In this document: piece by piece, positions 16,811 through 24,018 of the stretch | How the letters are laid out: the number at the start of each line of letters is the position of its first letter | Position numbering within the stretch: the first letter of the stretch is position 1 | Assembly: GCA_937926355.1 (NCBI GenBank) | Contig: CALAZP010000109.1 | Coordinates: 1 to 27,352, forward strand | Source: an uncultured Saprospirales bacterium | GTDB taxonomy: Bacteria > Bacteroidota > Bacteroidia > Chitinophagales > Saprospiraceae | Length of the DNA: 27,352 nt | Direction: 5' to 3' | Position numbers and translations under genes: made by a program | The notes under the pieces: model-generated | Database searches by the model: none | What the model was told of the DNA's origin: nothing | What the model saw: only the letters and a program-made list of their open reading frames with translations

Positions 16811-17848
16811 ATGAAATTAAAAGTTGCTTCTTTATTTGGTATACCCATTTATCTCCACTGGACTTTCTTAATTCTAATAGGTTATGGGATGGTCTTGTGG
16901 TGGTACTATACCATTACATTTTGGGCTGCATTTTGGCTAGGATTGTTTGCATTATCACTATTTATATGTGTTGTTTTGCATGAATTAGGACACGCCTTAA
17001 TGGCTAGAAAATATGGCGTAGCCACAGTAGATATTATATTATCTCCTATTGGAGGAGTCGCTCGATTGGATAAATTGCCAGAAAAACCTATTCAAGAATT
17101 AATGGTCGCTTTAGCGGGACCATTAGCTAATTTATTGATCAGCCTATTTTTATTTCCGTTCTATTTTTTTTTGGATCCAAGGGTGAAATTAAATGTATGG
17201 GGTCTACTATCCGGGGATGCCAATACTTTTCTATTGGGAGATCAATATGGGCAAATTTTTATTATAGGCTTGTTTGTTCTTAATATAGTTTTGGCTTTAT
17301 TCAACCTCATTCCTGCATTTCCAATGGATGGAGGTAGAATGGTTAGAGCTATATTAACCTGGCCTTTTGGAAGAATAAAAGCGACAGTATTGGCCTCTAT
17401 TCTCGCCCAATTTTTTGCTGTATCTTTTTTGGTGTATGGGTTTTCAGATGGTAACTATATGCTTTCCTTTATTGGCATATTTGTTTTTTTAACTGCTCAG
17501 CGTGAACGCAAGATGGTTAAACTAGAACAAAAGTTAAAGCAAAGGACCATTAAAGAGGTCATTCATATGAAAAAATTAAATTGGACTTTAAGCAAACCCT
17601 CTAAAGGGGATCTTAGTACTCCAATACCCACTCTTTTAATTGATAAATGGAATAACCCTTTAGGTATCATCTACAAGAAAAAAATAATTGCCATACAAAG
17701 CTTTTTAAGACCTGAAACTAACCTGCAGCAAGCTCTTTTTGAGTTTGGTAATCAAAATTATCAACAGCCCTTACCTATTTGGGATAAAGGAAAAATTGTC
17801 GCGTTATTATCGTTAAAAGAGATGGAAACTTGGTTGATTAAAAATTGA
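16811..17848 (+). CDS. M50 site-2 protease family intramembrane zinc metalloprotease
   Basis: The zinc site HELGH is at 57-61 inside a membrane segment, and the third-ligand motif NLIPAFPMDGGRM lies at 165-177 with D173. Both are diagnostic of site-2 proteases, which cut membrane-spanning proteins, often anti-sigma or signalling factors. Four to six hydrophobic segments occupy residues 10-230. The arrangement, with the N-terminal IPIYLHWTFL and the conserved LSPIGGVARL, is that of the SpoIVFB-like subgroup. The C-terminal 90 residues sit where family members carry CBS domains; a degenerate CBS-like pattern (PLGIIYKKKIIAI, PLPIWDKGKIVALLSLKEM) is visible but weak. The gene lies 4 bases after the symporter gene, so the two are probably co-transcribed. 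Its substrate is unknown; the nearby membrane protein at 22341 is one possibility but is 4.5 kb away. Confidence 0.9.
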   Translation: MKLKVASLFGIPIYLHWTFLILIGYGMVLWWYYTITFWAAFWLGLFALSLFICVVLHELGHALMARKYGVATVDIILSPIGGVARLDKLPEKPIQELMVALAGPLANLLISLFLFPFYFFLDPRVKLNVWGLLSGDANTFLLGDQYGQIFIIGLFVLNIVLALFNLIPAFPMDGGRMVRAILTWPFGRIKATVLASILAQFFAVSFLVYGFSDGNYMLSFIGIFVFLTAQRERKMVKLEQKLKQRTIKEVIHMKKLNWTLSKPSKGDLSTPIPTLLIDKWNNPLGIIYKKKIIAIQSFLRPETNLQQALFEFGNQNYQQPLPIWDKGKIVALLSLKEMETWLIKN

Positions 17849-17870
17849 AATTGCTGACGGATTCAATCAA

Positions 17871-18377
17871 CTATAGTCCTAATTTAGCCAAAACCAAAGG
17901 CGCCACATCATCAGTTGTTTCGACAAAAAGCAGAGAATTAAAAGATCCCGTATCAAAAATCATACTGTACTGATTTTCTTTTCCAACTTGCTGGACAATA
18001 TTTTGCACCTTCTCTACAATGGGAGCTAAAAGTTCTTGCCTTTTAACCTGGAAATCTTGCTGCATTTGTTGTTCGTAGGCAAGAATTTCATTTCGCTTTT
18101 GTTCTAAAACCTGACTTTTTCTTTGTTGTTCTGCTGGAGCCATGGTACCCTGCTGCATTTCATTAGCAAATGCAGTGTATTCCTTTTGAAAGTCGTTAGC
18201 CATTTGCTCTCCTTTGGCAACTAGCTCTCCTTGATAGGCCTCAAGGGCTTTATCAGCTTCAGCTGTTTCTGGCATTGCTGCAATAATATTTCCCAAGTTG
18301 AGGTAACCGTATTTTTGAGCTTGTACATTAAGAGCCAAGATTACGGCTACAAAAGAAAGAATAGTGATTTTTTTCAT
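17871..18377 (-). CDS. OmpH/Skp-like periplasmic chaperone
   Basis: Residues 1-20 are a Sec signal peptide (ending VQA-Q). The mature protein of about 148 residues begins YGYLNLGNIIAAMPE, the hallmark first strand of the OmpH/Skp family. It continues as a long charged and Gln-rich coiled coil at about 37-125, then closes with a small beta part (YSMIFDTGSFNSLLFVETTDDVAPLVLAKLGL). Skp-type proteins form trimers that hold unfolded outer-membrane proteins in the periplasm. In Bacteroidota such genes often occur in tandem beside bamA; here only a single copy is seen and bamA is not in the window. It is transcribed alone, convergent with the M50 gene and divergent from the glucosaminidase gene, and has a well-formed promoter just upstream. 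Confidence 0.93.
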   Translation of the reverse strand: MKKITILSFVAVILALNVQAQKYGYLNLGNIIAAMPETAEADKALEAYQGELVAKGEQMANDFQKEYTAFANEMQQGTMAPAEQQRKSQVLEQKRNEILAYEQQMQQDFQVKRQELLAPIVEKVQNIVQQVGKENQYSMIFDTGSFNSLLFVETTDDVAPLVLAKLGL

Positions 18378-18395
18378 CGCTTAATTGTTAAAACG

Positions 18396-18426
18396 CAAAA
18401 CTAACTGCATTATTTATAGTTTCCAA
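18396..18426 (-). promoter_or_regulatory. Bacteroidota-type promoter of the OmpH-like gene
   Basis: On the minus strand TTG (18426-18424), 20 bases, then TAGTTTTG (18403-18396) match the housekeeping sigma consensus of Bacteroidota (TTG at -33, TAnnTTTG at -7) in both sequence and spacing. Transcription would begin near 18390, leaving a leader of about a dozen bases. It is the best promoter match I found in the window. Confidence 0.6.
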
Positions 18427-18487
18427 TTTTTTATAAACATCTCTAAGATTTAATTTTGGAAGGGATAATGATTTATGTTTCTAAAAT

Positions 18488-19063
18488 ATGATCATGAAAA
18501 AGAAACGCAAACCAAAGATTAAGATCAAGTATGGGTGGCTAGTGTTGGGAGTTTGTTTCTTAGCTTTAATACAAAAGGAGTGGAAGTTCGAATGGATTCA
18601 TAACCGAGCACCTACCTCTGATACAGAAATGAAGGCCTACATTGATGAATACGCGCAAATAGCTATTAAAGAAAGAGAGCAGCACGGAATACCTGCTAGT
18701 ATTACTCTTGCCCAAGGATTGTTAGAAAGCCAGGCTGGTCGTAGTGCTTTGGCAATAAAAACCAATAATCACTTTGGGATAAAATGTTTTTTAACTACTT
18801 GTCCCAAAGGACACTGTACCAATCACCCTGATGATACCCATAAAGATTTTTTTGTTATTTATAAAAATCCCGGGGAAAGCTACCGAGCCCATAGCAAGTT
18901 TTTAAAAAAAGACAGGTATTTGCCTTTGTATCAATTAGCTATCAGTGATTATAAAGGGTGGGCATTCGGTTTATCCAAAGCTGGTTATGCTACCGATCCA
19001 CAATATGGACAAAAATTAATTAGAATTATTGAAAAGTATCAATTGTATTCACTTGATCGATAG
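18488..19063 (+). CDS. Membrane-anchored glucosaminidase (GH73-like peptidoglycan hydrolase)
   Basis: The protein starts with a basic stretch (KKKRKPKIKIK) and a single hydrophobic segment at about 15-29 without a clear cleavage site, so it is probably anchored in the inner membrane facing the periplasm. Residues 50-190 match the glucosaminidase domain: ITLAQGLLESQAGRSALA with catalytic Glu80, NNHFGIKC, FFVIYKNPGESYRAHSKFL, YLPLYQLAISDYKGWAFGL and KAGYATDPQYGQKLI. The family cuts the glycan chain of peptidoglycan between GlcNAc and MurNAc. Most homologs in this phylum have a C-terminal LysM domain; none is present here, so binding must come from the catalytic domain or a partner. A second ATG at 18494 gives an equally good start. 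Confidence 0.92.
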   Translation: MIMKKKRKPKIKIKYGWLVLGVCFLALIQKEWKFEWIHNRAPTSDTEMKAYIDEYAQIAIKEREQHGIPASITLAQGLLESQAGRSALAIKTNNHFGIKCFLTTCPKGHCTNHPDDTHKDFFVIYKNPGESYRAHSKFLKKDRYLPLYQLAISDYKGWAFGLSKAGYATDPQYGQKLIRIIEKYQLYSLDR

Positions 19064-19069
19064 TCGGCT

Positions 19070-20695
19070 TTATTTTTTTAAAAAAGTAGAACTAAAAGTC
19101 ATTCCTTTTTCATCTATCAATTGAAGAAAATAAGATCCTGAAGGTAAAAAGGGCAAATAGATGGTATTACTTGGTGCTTCCATTTCTAATATTTTTTGCC
19201 CAGATAAATGGAAAAGAAACAACTTCTTAACCTTTAGGCCTTCGTCCCATTGTAACCAATCATTTGCTGGATTAGGGAAAAGGGGTACGGTGTTAATATT
19301 TTTGTTTTGATGAAAAATAGAGGTAGTAGATTGGTTGAGATTAAACACTACAGCCTGATAATTGGAAGGACTATCAAAAGATTGATTGCCAATTAAGAGG
19401 GTATTAGCGAAGGATCCGATTACCCCAATATTGAAAGTGGCGCCTATTATTTGCGAGGGAAAAAATTGAGCTGATTTTTGGAAAATTATATTTTCTTCAT
19501 AGGTACCATTAAAATTAAAAAAGCATAGAAATACTTGCCTTTCTAGTTCTGCTGCCGTAGATACTATTTCATTTTCAATAAGCAATTCGGATTCAAAGCT
19601 TCCGCAAACAATCAAAGATTGTTCAGTCGTATGTAAGGCATGAATTCCTTGAAAATTCCATCCACCCAATTTTTTTTGCCACAGTGAATTTCCATTGTGA
19701 TCGAAAGAAACTAAAAAAGCATCACCAATTCCATCGCCACTATTTAACTCCTCCCCATTTGAAAAAACCAATCTACCAACAAAATCGCCAGCTGCGATAA
19801 TTTGGTTTTCACGATTACTTGCCAAATCAATCAATGCATCTCTATGCACCCCGCCTACTTTTAAATACCAATTGATTTCAAGTTGGGTATCTAATGATAG
19901 CAAAAAAATATCCTCATCCTGAGTGTTAGCTATTAAAGTATCCTGCGGAAAAATTAGTGAATCATTGAATTGCCCACCAAGGATTAAATCACCTTTGGGT
20001 AAGGGAATCATTTTAATTAGGGTTAAATCTTTGGTGGAATTAAAATGAATAACCTTTTGAAATTTCCCTTGGTTATCGAATTCGGCCACCCATAGATTTT
20101 GTGGATATTCAGTATAAATAACGGTGTCGCCTATTGCCAAACTATTTTCAAAAGTTCCTGCAGCATAAATTTTTTGGTCTATTAGAGCAAGACTTGTTAA
20201 TTCAATACCCCCCGATCCAACTATAAAATTCCGCCAAATTGATATTCCCTCTGGAGAAAATGCCGTTAAAAATCCACTTTTAGAGTTTTGGGTATTGGCT
20301 AAAAGAGTATCCAAAAAATAACCACCTCCCCAATAGGTTCCTCCTATTATTAGATTTCCATTAGGTTGTTTGATTATATTGGTAATATCGTCTTCTCTGG
20401 AACTTCCACCGGTAAGTAAATGATAAGGGTGTCCAGATAAATTGGTCAGAGCAATATAAAAATCTCTATTTCCTTTTGGTTCCAAAACAAAATCTCCCCA
20501 TTGAAATGCTTGATTAAAAGTGCCGCTAATTATTAAGGTGTCAGAAGAAAGGACAATGGAATTAATCGTTTCGACACCTGGACCTCCAAAGGAAAAGGAT
20601 TGATAATTTTGACATCTAAGGGCCGACACATTGAACACCCCAATAAAAAAAATGGCTATGATTATTTTTGAGTCGGATTTACAATCAATTGGCAT
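19070..20695 (-). CDS. T9SS-secreted propeller-like protein with type A sorting domain
   Basis: A Sec signal peptide covers about residues 10-28 (KIIIAIFFIGVFNVSALRCQ). The last 72 residues, from VPLFPNPANDWLQW at 470 through LPSGSYFLQLIDEKG to a terminal KK, form a type A C-terminal sorting domain for the type IX secretion system, so the protein is exported across the outer membrane and attached to the surface or released. The body (30-460) is made of repeating strands such as DTLIISGTFNQAFQWGDFVL, GNLIIGGTYWGGGYFLDTLL, QIIAAGDFVGRLVFSNGEEL and QSLIVCGSFESELLIENEIV. This resembles the SBBP-like beta-propellers common in T9SS cargo. Function is unknown; surface adhesion or ligand binding is inference. 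It is divergent from the TPR gene across 29 bases. Confidence 0.9.
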   Translation of the reverse strand: MPIDCKSDSKIIIAIFFIGVFNVSALRCQNYQSFSFGGPGVETINSIVLSSDTLIISGTFNQAFQWGDFVLEPKGNRDFYIALTNLSGHPYHLLTGGSSREDDITNIIKQPNGNLIIGGTYWGGGYFLDTLLANTQNSKSGFLTAFSPEGISIWRNFIVGSGGIELTSLALIDQKIYAAGTFENSLAIGDTVIYTEYPQNLWVAEFDNQGKFQKVIHFNSTKDLTLIKMIPLPKGDLILGGQFNDSLIFPQDTLIANTQDEDIFLLSLDTQLEINWYLKVGGVHRDALIDLASNRENQIIAAGDFVGRLVFSNGEELNSGDGIGDAFLVSFDHNGNSLWQKKLGGWNFQGIHALHTTEQSLIVCGSFESELLIENEIVSTAAELERQVFLCFFNFNGTYEENIIFQKSAQFFPSQIIGATFNIGVIGSFANTLLIGNQSFDSPSNYQAVVFNLNQSTTSIFHQNKNINTVPLFPNPANDWLQWDEGLKVKKLFLFHLSGQKILEMEAPSNTIYLPFLPSGSYFLQLIDEKGMTFSSTFLKK

Positions 20696-20724
20696 AATAG
20701 TCTGTTAAATAGAAAAACAAATCT

Positions 20725-21744
20725 ATGCAAAGAAGGGTTCTTTTCCGTTTAGTTGGCGGTATAACCATTTTATTCTGGGGGTGTCAATTAGAAAGTAATC
20801 AGCAATTAGAAGAGCTTCAAACTGAAAGCATTAGCAATTCCAGTGCGCTAGCAGTTTTAAAAGTAAATAATGCAATTGAAAACGATCCTCAAAATCCAAA
20901 CCTATACTATGAGAGAGCTCAACTATTTTATGATTTTGGCTCTCTTGAAGAAGGGATAATGGATTTGGAGAAGGCTATACAATTAGATGGAAATCGACCT
21001 GAATTTTACCATTTATTAGCAGATTTACAGCTAGACCATTACCAATCTGGTTTGGCTTTATCGACACTTGAAACAGCAATATCTAAGTTTCCAGATCGGG
21101 TCCTTACGCGTTTAAAATATGCTGAATTCCTTTACATTTTAAAGCAATACGAGTCATCCATATCGGTTTTAAGTGATCTTTTGGATAAAAAACCTGATAA
21201 TGGAGAGGCATTTTTCATGTTGGGATTGAATTATAAAGATTTAGGAGACACCACCCTAGCTATGAAAAACTTTCAATGGGCCATTCAAAACGACCCAGAT
21301 ATTATTGATGGGTGGATTCAATTGGGGCAATTGAATGCAGAGTTGGAAAACTCAACGGCCCGCCAATATTTCGAAAGTGGATATCAAATTCAACCAAATA
21401 ATACAGATTTATTACACGCTTATGCTTTTTATCTGCAATCCATCGATGAGATGGAGAGTTCCCAAAGATTGTTTAAAGAAATAGTAGCCTTGGATCCACA
21501 GTATACAGTGGCTTATTTTAATATGGGACTTTTATTTTTGGATCAGAAAAACTACGAAGAAGCCATTAATCAATTTACTTTGGCTTTGGCAACAGATCCA
21601 GTCCATATAGAATCTTACTTTTTTAGAGGCATAAGCAGGGAGTTGCAAGGGGATAAGAATAGTGCGATAGCCGACTATCGACAGGCCTTGTTGATTGATC
21701 CTGAATTTGAAGCTGCTGCGGAAGCTTTAAAAGGTATACAATAA
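20725..21744 (+). CDS. TPR-repeat lipoprotein
   Basis: A signal peptide with lipobox FWGC (C20) is followed by a low-complexity linker and eight consecutive tetratricopeptide repeats of 33-34 residues starting near 57, 91, 125, 159, 193, 226, 260 and 294. The last repeats are the most canonical, for example YTVAYFNMGLLFLDQKNYEE and HIESYFFRGISRELQGDKNS. The protein ends 12 residues after the last repeat, so it is nearly all superhelix. TPR arrays mediate protein-protein contacts; partners are unknown. Lipidation points to the periplasm or the inner face of the outer membrane. It is transcribed toward the ECF sigma gene but separated from it by 74 bases that hold a likely new promoter, so it is probably not part of that cassette. 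Confidence 0.93.
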   Translation: MQRRVLFRLVGGITILFWGCQLESNQQLEELQTESISNSSALAVLKVNNAIENDPQNPNLYYERAQLFYDFGSLEEGIMDLEKAIQLDGNRPEFYHLLADLQLDHYQSGLALSTLETAISKFPDRVLTRLKYAEFLYILKQYESSISVLSDLLDKKPDNGEAFFMLGLNYKDLGDTTLAMKNFQWAIQNDPDIIDGWIQLGQLNAELENSTARQYFESGYQIQPNNTDLLHAYAFYLQSIDEMESSQRLFKEIVALDPQYTVAYFNMGLLFLDQKNYEEAINQFTLALATDPVHIESYFFRGISRELQGDKNSAIADYRQALLIDPEFEAAAEALKGIQ

Positions 21745-21756
21745 AAACTTACTTAA

Positions 21757-21783
21757 GCAACCTTTAAATCGACCGCGTGTCTT
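21757..21783 (+). promoter_or_regulatory. Putative ECF-type promoter of the sigma-factor operon
   Basis: GCAACCTTT (21757-21765) and GCGTGTCTT (21775-21783) lie 36 bases and more upstream of the sigma gene. An AAC-containing upstream element and a CGT-containing downstream element at about this spacing are the general form of ECF sigma promoters. Both are GC-richer than their surroundings. Autoregulation by the sigma factor encoded just downstream is the inference. Confidence 0.45.
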
Positions 21784-21818
21784 TTAAAAGAGTTAACTAA
21801 GATTTAGATATCACACCG

Positions 21819-22340
21819 TTGGAAATTACTGATTTAGTGAATGCTTGCAAGGAAGGTTCAGCTAGTGCTCAGCAAGAATTGTATTTAAGGTATGCTGATG
21901 CTATGTTCAACACTTGTTTAAGAATTGTTGGAAACCGACAAGATGCGGAGGATTTATTGCAAGTGGCTTTTACAAAGGTTTTTTTGAAGATAAAAACCTT
22001 TAGGGGTGAATCTACTATTGGCGCATGGATAAAAAAAATTGTCGTTAATCTGAGTTTAAATCACGTCAAAAGAAACCGTGTATTTTTTGAAGAGGTATCC
22101 GACTTAGAAGATATGCCTGAAGAACCTTTTATTGAAGATCATCTATTATCAGTGGAGAAAATAAAAGGTGCAATGAATTTATTACCTGATGGCTATCGAT
22201 TAGTATTTAGTCTATACCTATTGGAAGGATATGATCATAGTGAGATAGCTTCTATTTTAAAAATTTCTGAGGCTACATCTAAATCTCAATATAGTCGAGC
22301 AAAAAGAAAAATTAAAGAACTATTAAAAGTGGAGGGTTAA
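21819..22340 (+). CDS. ECF-type RNA polymerase sigma factor
   Basis: This 173-residue protein has only sigma regions 2 and 4, the ECF layout. Region 2 spans about 20-85 (LYLRYADAMFNTCLRIVGNR, then DAEDLLQVAFTKVFLKI and STIGAWIKKIVVNLSLNHVKR). An acidic linker (EEVSDLEDMPEEPFIED) follows, then region 4 at about 113-170 (LLPDGYRLVFSLYLLEGYDH, SEIASILKISEATSKSQYSRAK). The start is a TTG: the frame has a stop at 21798-21800 and no ATG or GTG between it and 21819. An in-frame GTG at codon 7 is an alternative that would trim only six residues. The stop codon directly abuts the ATG of the next gene, so the sigma factor and the membrane protein are translated together, as is usual for a sigma/anti-sigma pair. 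Confidence 0.93.
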   Translation: MEITDLVNACKEGSASAQQELYLRYADAMFNTCLRIVGNRQDAEDLLQVAFTKVFLKIKTFRGESTIGAWIKKIVVNLSLNHVKRNRVFFEEVSDLEDMPEEPFIEDHLLSVEKIKGAMNLLPDGYRLVFSLYLLEGYDHSEIASILKISEATSKSQYSRAKRKIKELLKVEG

Positions 22341-22874
22341 ATGGATGAATTAGAAAAATACATCAAAAGTCATCGTTCAGAATTTGATAAGGAGGGCATT
22401 TCGAGAGATATACTGCCCGCCGTTATTCGCGATTACAAAATTAAGCGATTAAGAGCAGTATATCTGTTTAAAGTAAGATCAATTGCAGCTATATTATTAT
22501 TAATCTGTGCTTTTAGTTTTAGTTTGACATGGTATCAAAATCGGCAAATAGAATTATTAAGAGCAGAGATTATCACGGCCAATAACCCAGAGTTTTACGA
22601 GGCAGAAGCCTATTTTCAAAAAGAAATAAAGGGACAGATGGTGTTATTGGATTCTGAAGAAAATTTAAAACTAGTAATAGCTGAATTCGAGGTAATTGAT
22701 AAAGAGATAGATCAACTCAAACAAGAATTGTTAGCTGCTCCAGAAGATTTTGATGATAGAGTGGTGAGCGCCTTAATAAATGCATATCAAAATAAATTAT
22801 CCATTTTGGAAAAGGTGTTGATGCAAAAAGTTCAAACAAATGAAAAAAATGAGAAAAATGAAACCCTACTATAG
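22341..22874 (+). CDS. Single-pass membrane protein, candidate anti-sigma factor
   Basis: The 177-residue protein has an N-terminal cytoplasmic part of about 44 residues, one transmembrane segment at about 45-64 (VRSIAAILLLICAFSFSLTW) and a C-terminal periplasmic part of about 110 residues that looks largely helical and coiled-coil (EIKGQMVLLDSEENLKLVIA, EVIDKEIDQLKQELL). The HxxxCxxC zinc motif of ZAS anti-sigma factors is absent and I recognise no Pfam domain. The case for an anti-sigma role is its position: it starts on the base after the sigma stop codon. The cytoplasmic segment is short for a classical anti-sigma domain, so the mechanism would differ from the textbook form. It overlaps the next gene by 35 bases. 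Confidence 0.7.
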   Translation: MDELEKYIKSHRSEFDKEGISRDILPAVIRDYKIKRLRAVYLFKVRSIAAILLLICAFSFSLTWYQNRQIELLRAEIITANNPEFYEAEAYFQKEIKGQMVLLDSEENLKLVIAEFEVIDKEIDQLKQELLAAPEDFDDRVVSALINAYQNKLSILEKVLMQKVQTNEKNEKNETLL

Positions 22875-23973
22875 CCTTTTCTTATTGTTAGGATTTTCTG
22901 TTATATGCAGTCCATTGAGTTTAATAGCGAAGAAATTCGAAAAAACGATTGAGCGGTCTTTTGATATCACTCAGAATGGAACTACGGCTATTTCTAATAA
23001 ATATGGTAAGGTTACGATACAAACTTGGGATAAGGACGTAGTTTCTATTAAGGTTACTATTCAAGCCGAAACTGGAAGCGAGAAAGAAGCGCAAGAGGCA
23101 TTTGATCGAGTAACGATTGAATTTCTTTCTTCTGTCGATAAAGTTAGTGCCAAAACGGAGCTCGAATCTAAAAGTACTTCTTGGTGGTCTTGGGATTTTA
23201 GCCAGGTGGATTACAAGATAAACTACGAGGTTTTTTTACCTATCACCAATAATCTTGAATTGGTCCATAAATATGGAAACTTTTCACTGAATGAATTGGA
23301 GGGGGAATTGACGGTTAATTTGAGTTATGGGAAGGGTGTAATAGAGAAATTAGAAAACTTTGGGAGTTTGAATTTGGCCTACGCCAATATTAATATTGAA
23401 GAGGCGGATGACTTGAAGGTCATTATGAAGTATTCGGATTTAAGAATAGGCGATATGAATGATCTTAATATTGAAAGTAAATATTCTAAAATTGAAATAG
23501 ATAAGGCCAAGGCTATCAATACCATCTCCAAGTATGATCATTTCAATATAGGGTCATTAAGTGATTTAAAAAATTCTGGAAAATTTGATCATTTTGAAAT
23601 TCAGGATATTAGGAATTTAGAAATATTGTCACAGTATACTGATGTGGAAGTTAAAAAATTGGGGGAGGTTATGGATTTAGATTTAAAATATGGGGGAGGC
23701 AGTTTTGGTTTGGGACAAAATTTTAAGTCCGTAATTGTGAATGGAGAGCATGCAAATTTCAGGCTTGAGGTAGAAGAAGGTTCCCAATTTGATCTCTTTT
23801 TACAATCGAAGTATTCCGATATAAAAATTCCTCAAATGACTGATTTTCAAAGGGATATAAAAACCTCTTCTGAAAGAATAATTGAGGGGTCTTTTACCGA
23901 AGGTACAACTGGCCAACCAAAGGGGATGGTGAAGATTGTGCTTCAATATGGGGGATTAAAAATTGAGGAATAA
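22840..23973 (+). CDS. Exported DUF4097-like repetitive beta-strand protein
   Basis: A basic start and a hydrophobic segment (YYSLFLLLGFSVICSPLSLIA) make a Sec signal peptide. The mature protein carries about twelve variants of one short strand motif, [KQ][YF]-[GSDT]-x-[FLIV]-x-[IVL]: KYGKVTI (54), KYGNFSL (144), MKYSDLRIG (197), SKYSKIEI (213), SKYDHFNIG (230), GKFDHFEIQ (247), SQYTDVEV (264), LKYGGGSFG (282), SKYSDIKI (323) and LQYGGLKIE (368) among them. This is the layout of DUF4097-type putative adhesins, expected to fold as a parallel beta-helix. No lipobox is clear. Three in-frame ATGs (22840, 22849, 22858) are possible starts; 22858 reduces the overlap with the previous gene. Sigma, membrane protein and DUF4097-like genes together form a cassette recurrent in Bacteroidota; function is unknown, though envelope sensing is plausible. 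Confidence 0.8.
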   Translation: MKKMRKMKPYYSLFLLLGFSVICSPLSLIAKKFEKTIERSFDITQNGTTAISNKYGKVTIQTWDKDVVSIKVTIQAETGSEKEAQEAFDRVTIEFLSSVDKVSAKTELESKSTSWWSWDFSQVDYKINYEVFLPITNNLELVHKYGNFSLNELEGELTVNLSYGKGVIEKLENFGSLNLAYANINIEEADDLKVIMKYSDLRIGDMNDLNIESKYSKIEIDKAKAINTISKYDHFNIGSLSDLKNSGKFDHFEIQDIRNLEILSQYTDVEVKKLGEVMDLDLKYGGGSFGLGQNFKSVIVNGEHANFRLEVEEGSQFDLFLQSKYSDIKIPQMTDFQRDIKTSSERIIEGSFTEGTTGQPKGMVKIVLQYGGLKIEE

Positions 23974-23994
23974 CGGTAATAATTTATTACTTTG
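23963..23994 (+). promoter_or_regulatory. Possible promoter with overlapping palindrome before the MBL-fold gene
   Basis: TTG (23963-23965), 21 bases, then TTACTTTG (23987-23994) resemble the -33 and -7 elements of the phylum, with one mismatch in the -7. The spacer contains the perfect inverted repeat GTAATAA-T-TTATTAC (23976-23990), which reaches into the -7 and could be an operator. Evidence is by eye only. Confidence 0.3.
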
Positions 23995-24018
23995 AACTTT
24001 CTTGTTAAACGAAATAAT

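Noticed and set aside
17833..17871. GTTGATT...AATCAAC inverted repeat between the M50 and OmpH-like genes as a terminator
   Set aside because: The loop is 25 bases, the stem is AT-rich and no U-run follows on either strand.
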